Source: Bacteroidales bacterium Bact_07
GTDB taxonomy: Bacteria; Bacteroidota; Bacteroidia; Bacteroidales; Tenuifilaceae
NCBI GenBank assembly: GCA_001603415.1
Contig: LUYY01000222.1
Span: 1 to 6,796 of the forward strand
DNA: 6,796 bases
Direction: 5' to 3'
The translations under genes and the position numbers were made by a program. The stretch's first letter is position 1. The number at the start of each line of letters is the position of its first letter. Below the pieces are notes generated by a model, which worked only from the letters and a program-made list of their open reading frames with translations, searched no databases and was not told the DNA's origin. Of this stretch, positions 1-6,763 are shown in pieces.

Positions 1-830
1 CCATAATTGAATGTGGCCATTCGTTTTCGCCTTTACTTGTATTCTTTTCAAAAACAATCCGTAATAAAATAGTTACGAACCCCGATGGGATTGAGCATAA
101 CCGCCGAAAGTGGGGTTATTTTGCACAAAAATACTTACTGCTCTCTGAACGGCTGGCTTTTAAGTATTCAGCTCAAATTGTAATCGATAACAGGGCATTG
201 GTTGAATATTATTCAGGTAAATACAACAGGAAGTTGATTTACATCCCTTACGGTGCGCATCCGTTGGAAAACACTCCCAGTAAAAATAGCATAGTTGATA
301 TAATCCCTAAGGATGATTATTACCTTTTGATATCGAGGATTACTCCTGAAAACAACATTGAAACTGTTTTAAACTACTTTGCCCATTCAGCTAAATCTTG
401 CCTGGTTGTTGGTGATTTAGCATCAAAATATGCTAAAAGGATTAAAAGGTTATACAAGGGATACACTAATATTACATTCCTGGGCGCCATTTACGATCAA
501 CAACTTCTAAATTGCTTGAGGTACTACTGCAAAGCATACATTCATGGTCATTCGGCAGGAGGCACCAACCCTTCGCTACTTGAGGCAATGGCATGCGGAT
601 GTTTTGTAATTGCCCATAGCAACCCATTTAATCGCGATATTCTGGGAGTTAACGGCCTTTACTTTAGCGATGAGAGCTCGTTCAGCGAATGCATTTTAAG
701 ATTCGAAAATCTTAATGAAATGGATATTCATAGGATTAAGCAACAAAATATTTTAGTCATAAAACAACACTTCATTTGGAGTAAAGTCGCTCTCGACTAT
801 ACAGGTTTAATAGATGGTTTGAAAAAGTAA
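1..830 (+). CDS. Glycosyltransferase, DUF1972/GT4 rhamnosyltransferase-like, 5'-truncated by the window edge
   Basis: The frame is open from the first full codon (position 3) to the TAA at 828-830, giving 275 residues. The start is missing; family members are usually about 360-400 residues, so roughly the first 100 are outside. The TTG at 198 is an internal Leu codon, because conserved sequence continues upstream of it. Numbering from position 3, residues 26-37 read NPDGIEHNRRKW, a signature of the DUF1972 N-terminal domain, and IPYGAH lies at 81-86. The GT4-type C-terminal Rossmann half has SRITPEN near 111-117, VVGD near 135-138 and GGTNPSLLEAMACG at 186-199. E194 fits the second Glu of the GT4 E-x7-E motif; the first position is Gly186, which I recall as usual in this subgroup. 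Such enzymes transfer a nucleotide-activated sugar, often dTDP-rhamnose, to a growing O-antigen, capsule or exopolysaccharide repeat at the cytoplasmic side of the membrane. Donor and acceptor cannot be read from sequence. The gene converges on the adhesin gene and ends at the shared terminator. Confidence 0.88.
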   Translation, partial: IIECGHSFSPLLVFFSKTIRNKIVTNPDGIEHNRRKWGYFAQKYLLLSERLAFKYSAQIVIDNRALVEYYSGKYNRKLIYIPYGAHPLENTPSKNSIVDIIPKDDYYLLISRITPENNIETVLNYFAHSAKSCLVVGDLASKYAKRIKRLYKGYTNITFLGAIYDQQLLNCLRYYCKAYIHGHSAGGTNPSLLEAMACGCFVIAHSNPFNRDILGVNGLYFSDESSFSECILRFENLNEMDIHRIKQQNILVIKQHFIWSKVALDYTGLIDGLKK

Positions 831-861
831 GGGGCTACATTCAGCAGCCCCTTTTCGTTTT
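831..861. terminator. Bidirectional rho-independent terminator between convergent genes
   Basis: GGGGCT at 831-836 pairs with AGCCCC at 846-851 around a 9-nt loop, giving a 6-bp, GC-rich stem. On the plus strand it is followed at once by TTTTCGTTTT (852-861), serving the glycosyltransferase gene, whose stop codon directly abuts the stem. On the minus strand the same stem is followed by TTACTTTTTC (complement of 821-830), serving the large adhesin gene, whose stop lies 8 nt before the stem. The two stop codons are only 29 nt apart, so both transcripts must end here or overlap. The stem is short but perfect and lies exactly where expected. Confidence 0.8.
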
Positions 862-3800
862 ACTCTAGTATTAGTTTCCTTATCAAGTACTTCTTTGTAT
901 TTCCAAACCTAATGTAGTAAAGACCTTTAGGTAATCGATCTATGTTATCAGTAATATCCGTTTCAGAATCTTCAATAACTATTTCCTTGGTTCTAACCTT
1001 GTTACCAATAGCGTTGTAAAACTCCAGCGTGTATTTGCCGGGGTCAAATCCAACAATTTTAATGCTGAAGTTTCCGGTTGTAGGATTCGGGTAAATACTA
1101 ATGCTATACAGTTTGTCGGTTGGGAGCGAGTTGGGCAGTCCAATTTTTACAACAGAGGTATCGCTTGCCGAGCAGCCAAACTCGTTGGTTACAGCAACCC
1201 AGAACTTGAAGATTCCTTCGCCAAATACATAACCATCAACCAGAAGTGTTTGGTTGGTAGTTAGGTCATTCCACAAGTAGCTTGAGAAACCTGTTCCAGC
1301 ATCTAACGTGTATTGCTGTGTAGTATCTATTCTTATGGTATCGTTTGGTAAATCTACTACCGGAAGTGGGTTAATAGTGATAGTCAAATCACTTGAGGTT
1401 GCTTGGCATCCACCTGCAAAGGTTGCAAGAACGCTGTAGATACCAGCATCAGTTGCCAGGTAGTCGGGTTGTGTAGCCTGGTCGATATCATTACCATTCT
1501 TGCGCCACTGGTATGCTGATCCACCCGAGGGATTTGCATGTAGTAAAACGTTTACATCGTCACCTTCGCACCAGTTGAGGGCATCAGTTGTTTCAATTGT
1601 AACAGCAGGAGTGGTAATCACTCTAATCTCAATCGCATTACCTATGGCTGTGCAGCCATTTATAGTAGCGCTTAGGCTATAAGTGCCAGCTACGTTTACG
1701 TTCAAGGTTGGGCTTGTTTCGCCGGAAATCGGATTGCCATTCAGCAACCATTGGTAGCTATCGGCAGTTTCGGCAGTAAAGGTTACGTTTATAGGTGTGC
1801 CCTCGCACCAAACAGTTGGATCGGTTGTCGAAATGGCAGCCGAGGGTAATGGTTTTACTGTAATGTCCTTTGAATCGGAGCTAACACAGCCATTGCCATC
1901 GGTGTAGGTATAGGTAATGGTGTGGGTTCCAGCACCAGCAGCGGCAGGATCAAAGGTTGTACCCGTTACCCCGTTACCGGAGTAAACGCCGCCAGCAGGC
2001 GAACCGCCATCGAGGGTTATTGGTGCAGCATCCACGCAAACCGGACTGAAATCGGCAAGGGTAACCGTGGGCAATGGGTTTACGGTAATATCCTTGGCAG
2101 CGGAGCTAAAGCAGCCATTGCCATCGGTGTAGGTATAGGTAATGGTGTGGGTTCCAGCACCAGCAGCGGCAGGGTCAAAGGTTGTACCCGTTACCCCGTT
2201 ACCGGAGTAAACGCCACCCGCAGGCGAACCGCCATCGAGGGTGATTGGGGCAGCATCCACGCAAACCGGACTGAAGTCGGCAAGGGTAACCGTGGGCAAT
2301 GGGTTTACGGTAATATCCTTGGCAGCGGAGCTAACGCAGCCATTGCCATCGGTGTAAGTGTAAGTGATGGTGTGGGTTCCAGCACCAGCAGCGGCTGGGT
2401 CAAAGGTTGTGCCCGTTACCCCATTACCGGAGTAAACGCCACCCGCAGGCGAACCGCCATCGAGGGTTATTGGTGCAGCATCCACGCAAACGGGACTGAA
2501 GTCGGCAAGGGTAACCGTGGGCAATGGATTCACGGTAATATCCTTGGCAGCTGAGCTAACGCAACCATTGCCATCGGTGTAGGTATAGGTGATGGTGTGG
2601 GTTCCAGCACCAGCAGCGGCAGGGTCAAAGGTTGTACCCGTTACCCCGTTCCCGGAGTAAACGCCACCCGCAGGTAAACCGCCATCGAGGGTTATTGGGG
2701 CAGCATCCACGCAAACCGGACTGAAGTCGGCAAGGGTAACGGTAGGCAATGGATTCACGGTAATATCCTTGGAGGCAGCGTTCACGCAACCATTGCCATC
2801 GGTGTAGGTATAGGTGATGGTGTGGGTTCCAGCACCAGCAGCGGCAGGGTCAAAGGTTGTACCCGTTACCCCGTTACCGGAGTAAACGCCTCCTGTAGGC
2901 GAGCCTCCATTGAGGGTTATTGGTGCAGCATCCACGCAAACCGGACTGAAATCGGCAAGGGTAACCGTTGGTAGAGGATGAACAACCACCTCAACGTCGT
3001 CGCTAATGCCAAAACAGCCATTCTTTATCACCATAAAGGAATAAAATCCGGGCTGTGTGGCAGTGTATGAGTTATTATGTGCTCCCGAAATATTTTGACC
3101 ATCCTTAATCCATTGGTAGAATGAGCCATCGGAAGGCGATGCGGTAAGTAGTGTGCTAACCGTTTGCTCGGCGCAGTACTCCAATGGATCGGTAGTGCTA
3201 ATAACTGCAACAGGTACCGGATTAACCGTAACGGTAATCTGTGCGGAGTTCTGGCATCCGTTAGCATCGGTTCCAATTACTGTATAGGTATCGGTTGTCG
3301 ATGGGTAAAACTCAACGCCATTAACAACTCCTTTATCCCATGAGTACGAAACCGCGCCACCTCCGGTCAAGGTTACACCATCGCCTTCGCAAATGGGATT
3401 TGCACTTGCATGGGCGGTTACGGTAGGTAAGGTGAATACTGTTATAGTAATGGTACTGGTAGTGGCTTTACATCCTGCAGCCGAAGTTACCTCGGCAAAT
3501 ACTTGATCGCCATTTATTAGCGACGAGTTACTGTAAGCATATGCCGTTCCCGGGCCTTGAACCGATAAGCCGTTAAGGAAGAATTCATAGGTTGAACCTC
3601 CACCTGCCGTGAATATAACCTGGGTACCCGGACAAATTGAGTTGTCGGCATCGTTGGTAGTAAGGCTTACTGTGGGGGTCGGGTTTGCAGAGGTAAGGTT
3701 AACCTGATAATCCTTTGTGCAAGAATTTGCATCGGTTACGGTAACCGTATAGGTTCCAGGGCCAAGGTTTACTTGGTCCTTATCGGTGGCATTAACTATA

Positions 3801-6763
3801 TCGGGGCCTGTCCAGAAATACGTGTAACCGGGTATGCCTCCGCTAACGGTCAAACTTATGCTTCCATTCTTCGATTCGGGACAAGTAGGTTTATTTTCGG
3901 AGTGTGATACACTAATCGGTGTGGGTTGTCCAAGGTAAGTGGATTGTGTTTTATTACACCCCTTGCTGTCAGTAACCTTCAGCCAGTAATTTCCACTTTT
4001 AATATTTGAGATTGTTGGTGTGGTGAGGGTATTTGACCAAAGGTAGCCGTAAGGTGCTGTGCCCCCGGTTAAATTATTTACACTAAGCGAACCGGTGTAG
4101 GTGTTGTAGCAGGACGGTTGAGTTGATAGAAAATCAAAGGAAATATCGGCTGGTTGGGTTACTGTGCCTGATTTTAAGGCTGTACAGCCCTTACTATCAG
4201 TTATGGTTACCTCGTAGGTTCCTGCTTGCAGGTTGTTTAGGTCTTGGGTAGTTCGAGCCGGGATGGTATTCCATGAGTAGGAATATGGTCCTGTCCCTCC
4301 ACTTGGAGTTAAATCCAGAATACCATCGCTGCCACCATAACAGGTGGTTGGGTACGAAACAATAGTACCATCAAGTATTTGAGCAGGTTCGGTGATGTCA
4401 ACATCAACAACAGCTGTTGTTCCATTATCGTCAGTAAGCGTAGCGGTATAACTCCCAGCGGCTTTACCATTGATTGTAAAGGTGTTTTCACCGCTTGACC
4501 ATGAAATAGTAACTGTGCCAACGTTATTGGCATACGATATGGTTGCAGAACCGGTATGGTCGCCTTTACAGTTTACATTGGTTTGAGCCGATACCCATGC
4601 ATGGAATACCCGTTCATCGAGAACAACAAAGGAGTTGGAATCCTTGCATGCAGTATTATCGGTAACAGTAATCTTGTAGGTTCCACCCACATCAAGGCCT
4701 GAAATATCTTCAGTGGTTGCCACCTCGGACCCATTCAACTTCCATGAATAGCTGGAATAGGTTCCTGATCCTCCGCTAACGGTAATGTCAACAGCACCAT
4801 TACTTCCAGCACCGGTAATGTTTGTAACCGTTCCCGCTATCGAAATTTTAGTGGGCTGGGTTATGGTATAGTTACCGTTTGTCTGACAGCCATTCTTGTC
4901 AGTCACTGTAACTTGGAAATCGCCAGCCGATAAACTGTTTTGATCTTCGGCATCAATCACATGTCCACATCCATTTTCGGTTGTCCAGAAGTAGCTGTAA
5001 GGCGAAGTACCACCAGAAACGGTTAGGTTAATGGTTCCATCTTTTGCTCCGTAACAGCTGGCATTGGTTTGGGTATGGCTAATGGATAGCGAAGCCGGTT
5101 GTGTAACGGTATAGCTAACGGTAGATTGGTTGGAGTTGTTATCGGTTACGGTTACCTGGTATGTTCCTGCTATCAGATTGGTGATTGATGAATCGGTGGC
5201 AGAATAGGGATTGCCATTAAGTTTCCAACTGTAGGTGTATGGCGGATTCCCAAAGTATGGGGTAACGGTAAGGGCTCCATCGGAGCCTCCATTACAGCTA
5301 ACATTCTTCTTGTAAGTGAAAGCTGCAGTAAATTCGTTATGATTTTTAGTAAGGAAAAGATCTTTGTAGCCTGACCCAGAGTTTGTGAGTGTATTGGTTC
5401 CAACAGTTAGTGTAGGCGACATGAAATATCCACCAAAGTAAACATTGTTCAACGTATCAAGTGCAACACCCTGGCCACGGTCGTCTTGAGTTCCTGATAC
5501 CGACTTGGCCAGCACGGCATTCGATTCTACGTCGAATACAAAAAAGGCTGCGTCATTATTTCCTCCCGATGTGATGGTGTTCAGGTTAAAGTCAATAGAG
5601 TTCGAAAAGTATCCTGTTGCCACCAGTATGTTGTTGTAAACGTTTAGCCCGTACCCCACATCTCCACTGGTAGAACCAATGGTCTTCTTCCAAATTAGCC
5701 TGCCATCCAGGTTATACTTGGCCAGAAAGATATCGTTACTACCAGCAGTAGTAAATTGCGACGATTGTTGGGTTGATGTACTATCAATAGTTCCTGTTCC
5801 CTGAATGTAGCCAATCAGGTAGGCAAAGTTGTCGTAAACAGCAATGCTGTTAAGCTGGTCATCTAATGTGCTTCCTCCCTTGCGGACCCAAATGGCTGAA
5901 CCATCGGTGGGACTGGCTTTAACCAGAATAATATCGCCGCTACCGGCAGATGTGTATGGAGTTCCATCGATGGTAAGTGTACCACTTAAGGCTCCCCCAA
6001 CGTAAAGGTTGTTGGTTTCATCCACTGCGATTGCTCTAAATAGCGATGAATTGTTGTTGCCAGGAATTTGCTTTGACCAGCGGTAAACGCCTGCAGGGGT
6101 AAAGCTGGCAGTAAAAAGGTCGCGGTTGCTATCAGCGTTGGTGTAGGTTTGACCATTAGTTCCGTCGCCTACCGTAAATGAAGTGCTTTGCGACATACCT
6201 GTAACAAACAAATTGCCATCTTTCCCAATAGTTATGGCGGATATACGCTCATTCCCAGAACCGTATGCGGCTTTGCGAACCCACTGAAAATTTCCCCCTG
6301 AATTGTACTTTACTATAAAGCCATCGTTGCCTCCACTGGAAGTAAGGGTGTTGCCCAAACCAAAATCGCAAGTTCCCTGGAAAAAGCCCGATACATATAC
6401 ATTTTCCTGGGCATCAATAAACAGATCGTCGGGTTGATCACCTTCACTTCCCCCCATGGTCCTTACCCAAACAACATTGCCTGCGGCATTGAACTTTGCA
6501 AGAAATATGTCAAGTTTGGTTGACGATTGATCCGGATATCCATTGTATGTGTTGCCATCCAATATAAAATGGGATTTGTACGATCCCAATACGTATATAT
6601 TCCCTGATTCGGCATACCTTATTTGGTATATATCCAGTTCATTTGTCTGATTTGGATTGGGTGATTGGGTAAACTGTTTTAACCAAACCCATCCATTCTG
6701 CGATTGGCCAACGGATGCTGCTAAACCAACCATAAGCGTTAAAAGCAACTTCTTAGCTTTCAT
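860..6763 (-). CDS. Giant modular T9SS-secreted surface protein: beta-propeller, SprB repeats, Ig-like repeats, Por sorting domain
   Basis: This is a complete 1967-residue CDS starting at ATG 6763-6761 and ending in TAA at 862-860. The start is supported by the signal peptide that follows it (MKAKK, then a hydrophobic stretch to about residue 18, with likely Sec cleavage after G19 or S21; no lipobox Cys). Domains in order are a seven-blade SBBP-like propeller (24-478), seven SprB-type repeats (482-1028), three Ig/PKD-like domains (1029-1263), five near-identical 75-residue domains (1266-1640), three Ig-like domains (1641-1876) and a T9SS type A sorting domain (about 1883-1967, beginning YSISIYPNPTTGNF). 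Most Ig-like and SprB units carry one Cys near the first strand and one in a D-x-N-G-C-like turn. By family knowledge the sorting domain is recognised at the outer membrane by T9SS and removed, leaving the protein secreted or surface-attached. Inference: a long adhesin for cell-surface or polymer contact. SprB itself is a gliding adhesin, but its repeats occur in many non-gliding Bacteroidota, so gliding is not implied. No enzymatic domain is visible. Confidence 0.93.
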   Translation of the reverse strand: MKAKKLLLTLMVGLAASVGQSQNGWVWLKQFTQSPNPNQTNELDIYQIRYAESGNIYVLGSYKSHFILDGNTYNGYPDQSSTKLDIFLAKFNAAGNVVWVRTMGGSEGDQPDDLFIDAQENVYVSGFFQGTCDFGLGNTLTSSGGNDGFIVKYNSGGNFQWVRKAAYGSGNERISAITIGKDGNLFVTGMSQSTSFTVGDGTNGQTYTNADSNRDLFTASFTPAGVYRWSKQIPGNNNSSLFRAIAVDETNNLYVGGALSGTLTIDGTPYTSAGSGDIILVKASPTDGSAIWVRKGGSTLDDQLNSIAVYDNFAYLIGYIQGTGTIDSTSTQQSSQFTTAGSNDIFLAKYNLDGRLIWKKTIGSTSGDVGYGLNVYNNILVATGYFSNSIDFNLNTITSGGNNDAAFFVFDVESNAVLAKSVSGTQDDRGQGVALDTLNNVYFGGYFMSPTLTVGTNTLTNSGSGYKDLFLTKNHNEFTAAFTYKKNVSCNGGSDGALTVTPYFGNPPYTYSWKLNGNPYSATDSSITNLIAGTYQVTVTDNNSNQSTVSYTVTQPASLSISHTQTNASCYGAKDGTINLTVSGGTSPYSYFWTTENGCGHVIDAEDQNSLSAGDFQVTVTDKNGCQTNGNYTITQPTKISIAGTVTNITGAGSNGAVDITVSGGSGTYSSYSWKLNGSEVATTEDISGLDVGGTYKITVTDNTACKDSNSFVVLDERVFHAWVSAQTNVNCKGDHTGSATISYANNVGTVTISWSSGENTFTINGKAAGSYTATLTDDNGTTAVVDVDITEPAQILDGTIVSYPTTCYGGSDGILDLTPSGGTGPYSYSWNTIPARTTQDLNNLQAGTYEVTITDSKGCTALKSGTVTQPADISFDFLSTQPSCYNTYTGSLSVNNLTGGTAPYGYLWSNTLTTPTISNIKSGNYWLKVTDSKGCNKTQSTYLGQPTPISVSHSENKPTCPESKNGSISLTVSGGIPGYTYFWTGPDIVNATDKDQVNLGPGTYTVTVTDANSCTKDYQVNLTSANPTPTVSLTTNDADNSICPGTQVIFTAGGGSTYEFFLNGLSVQGPGTAYAYSNSSLINGDQVFAEVTSAAGCKATTSTITITVFTLPTVTAHASANPICEGDGVTLTGGGAVSYSWDKGVVNGVEFYPSTTDTYTVIGTDANGCQNSAQITVTVNPVPVAVISTTDPLEYCAEQTVSTLLTASPSDGSFYQWIKDGQNISGAHNNSYTATQPGFYSFMVIKNGCFGISDDVEVVVHPLPTVTLADFSPVCVDAAPITLNGGSPTGGVYSGNGVTGTTFDPAAAGAGTHTITYTYTDGNGCVNAASKDITVNPLPTVTLADFSPVCVDAAPITLDGGLPAGGVYSGNGVTGTTFDPAAAGAGTHTITYTYTDGNGCVSSAAKDITVNPLPTVTLADFSPVCVDAAPITLDGGSPAGGVYSGNGVTGTTFDPAAAGAGTHTITYTYTDGNGCVSSAAKDITVNPLPTVTLADFSPVCVDAAPITLDGGSPAGGVYSGNGVTGTTFDPAAAGAGTHTITYTYTDGNGCFSSAAKDITVNPLPTVTLADFSPVCVDAAPITLDGGSPAGGVYSGNGVTGTTFDPAAAGAGTHTITYTYTDGNGCVSSDSKDITVKPLPSAAISTTDPTVWCEGTPINVTFTAETADSYQWLLNGNPISGETSPTLNVNVAGTYSLSATINGCTAIGNAIEIRVITTPAVTIETTDALNWCEGDDVNVLLHANPSGGSAYQWRKNGNDIDQATQPDYLATDAGIYSVLATFAGGCQATSSDLTITINPLPVVDLPNDTIRIDTTQQYTLDAGTGFSSYLWNDLTTNQTLLVDGYVFGEGIFKFWVAVTNEFGCSASDTSVVKIGLPNSLPTDKLYSISIYPNPTTGNFSIKIVGFDPGKYTLEFYNAIGNKVRTKEIVIEDSETDITDNIDRLPKGLYYIRFGNTKKYLIRKLILE
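863..1117 (-). other. T9SS type A C-terminal sorting domain (residues about 1883-1967)
   Basis: The end of the protein shows the three usual blocks of the Por secretion tail: ISIYPNPTTGNFSIKI, then LEFYNAIGNKV, then LPKGLYYIRFGN followed by a basic C-terminus (KKYLIRKLILE). By family knowledge this beta-sandwich directs passage through the outer-membrane T9SS translocon and is normally cleaved by the PorU-type sortase. It shows that the host has a T9SS, although no por/gld/spr component lies in the window. Confidence 0.95.
1136..1843 (-). other. Three membrane-distal-to-CTD Ig-like domains (residues 1641-1876)
   Basis: The first two (about 1641-1718 and 1719-1800) resemble each other and the domain at 1183-1263: TTD-x-x-x-W-C-E-G at the start, YQWLLNG or YQWRKNG in the middle and NGC or GGC near the end. 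The repeated array is thus inserted between related copies. The third (about 1801-1876) has DLPNDTIRID, then DAGTGFSSYLWND and NEFGCSASDT, a form that commonly sits next to the sorting domain in Bacteroidota proteins. It has kept the late Cys but not the early one. Confidence 0.7.
1844..2968 (-). repeat. Five 225-bp tandem repeats encoding five near-identical 75-residue Ig-like domains
   Basis: In transcript order the units are 2968-2744, 2743-2519, 2518-2294, 2293-2069 and 2068-1844, with an exact 225-bp period and no indels, so the frame is kept. Each encodes TVTLADFSPVCVDAAPI, then a glycine-rich GGVYSGNGVTG, TTFDPAAAGAGTHTI, TYTYTDGNGC and a KDITVNPLP linker (residues 1266-1640). Protein differences are few: SPT or LPA in place of SPA (units 1 and 2), VNAASK in unit 1, F for V after the second Cys in unit 4, and SSDSK plus VKP in unit 5. 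Each unit has two Cys exactly 50 residues apart (1276/1326, then +75 each). A hand count gives about 58% GC in the unit at 2069-2293, against 33-52% in single 60-base lines sampled elsewhere in the gene. The array probably forms a rigid rod. Confidence 0.97.
2975..3679 (-). other. Three Ig/PKD-like domains (residues 1029-1263)
   Basis: Three diverged domains end near residues 1110, 1182 and 1263. Each has an early Cys context (SICPG, PICEG, EYCAE) and a late Cys (AAGC, ANGC, KNGC), with a central aromatic strand such as YSWDKG or YQWIKDG. They are joined by proline linkers of the type TVNPVP and VHPLP. This is the usual Ig-like/PKD-like stalk sequence of Bacteroidota secreted proteins; the exact family needs a profile search. 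Confidence 0.7.
3680..5320 (-). other. Seven SprB-type repeats (residues 482-1028)
   Basis: Seven units of about 72-82 residues run roughly 485-556, 557-637, 638-718, 719-793, 794-871, 872-947 and 948-1028. The shared pattern is a Cys followed by G-x-x-D/N-G, then V-S-G-G-x-x-P-Y-x-Y-x-W, then L-x-A-G-T-Y-x-V-T-V-T-D, then usually N-G-C, and often an ending TQP linker. This is the SprB repeat known from the Flavobacterium gliding adhesin and many other Bacteroidota surface proteins. Unit 3 has lost the first Cys, and units 1 and 4 lack the second. The units differ clearly from each other, unlike the 225-bp array further downstream in the gene, so they are an older expansion. Confidence 0.85.
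5330..6694 (-). other. Seven-blade SBBP-like beta-propeller domain (residues 24-478)
   Basis: A strand of the type D-I-F-L-A-K-F recurs seven times, beginning at residues 85, 147, 215, 277, 344, 404 and 468, with spacings of 60-68 residues. Most are followed by a G-x-x-x-W-V/S-K-type strand (for example NVVWVRTMGG) and then by a strand such as ENVYVSGFFQG, NLFVTGM or NLYVGGALSG. This matches the SBBP (seven-bladed beta-propeller) pattern found in bacterial surface proteins. Seven copies fit one closed propeller. Blade 6 (residues 404-410, DAAFFVF) is the most divergent. The likely role is binding or structural capping at the exposed end; the ligand is unknown. Confidence 0.82.
6701..6763 (-). 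other. Sec signal peptide of the T9SS protein
   Basis: Residues 1-21 show a lysine-rich start (MKAKK), a hydrophobic core of Leu, Val, Met and Ala (about 6-18) and a small-residue end, SVGQS. Either S17-V18-G19 or G19-Q20-S21 fits the -3/-1 rule, so the exact cleavage point is uncertain by two residues. Sec export is the required first step for T9SS cargo, which agrees with the sorting domain at the other end. Confidence 0.85.

Noticed and set aside
198..200. TTG as start codon of the glycosyltransferase
   Set aside because: Conserved family sequence continues in frame upstream to the window edge, so this is an internal Leu codon.
1500..1682. A 60-residue plus-strand open frame
   Set aside because: It lies entirely antisense to well-supported Ig-like domain coding sequence and shows no recognisable domain or leader.
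1922..2554. A 210-residue open frame on the plus strand, opposite the repeat array
   Set aside because: It is antisense to the adhesin and open only because the 225-bp period is a multiple of 3, so a stop-free frame is copied from unit to unit. Its translation is itself a repeat of the array, with no start context or known domain.
1844..2968. CRISPR array or other spacer-repeat structure
   Set aside because: The units are contiguous 225-bp coding repeats without unique spacers, in frame with a secreted protein.
3028..5403. Short minus-strand open frames of 74-82 residues at 3028-3276, 4309-4533 and 5173-5403
   Set aside because: They are alternative frames inside the large CDS, with low-complexity Leu/Pro/His-rich translations typical of out-of-frame reading.
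860..6763. Assignment as the gliding adhesin SprB itself
   Set aside because: SprB repeats and a T9SS tail are shared, but the protein is far shorter than Flavobacterium SprB (over 6000 residues) and carries a propeller and an Ig array. No gliding genes are in view, so no gene symbol is given.
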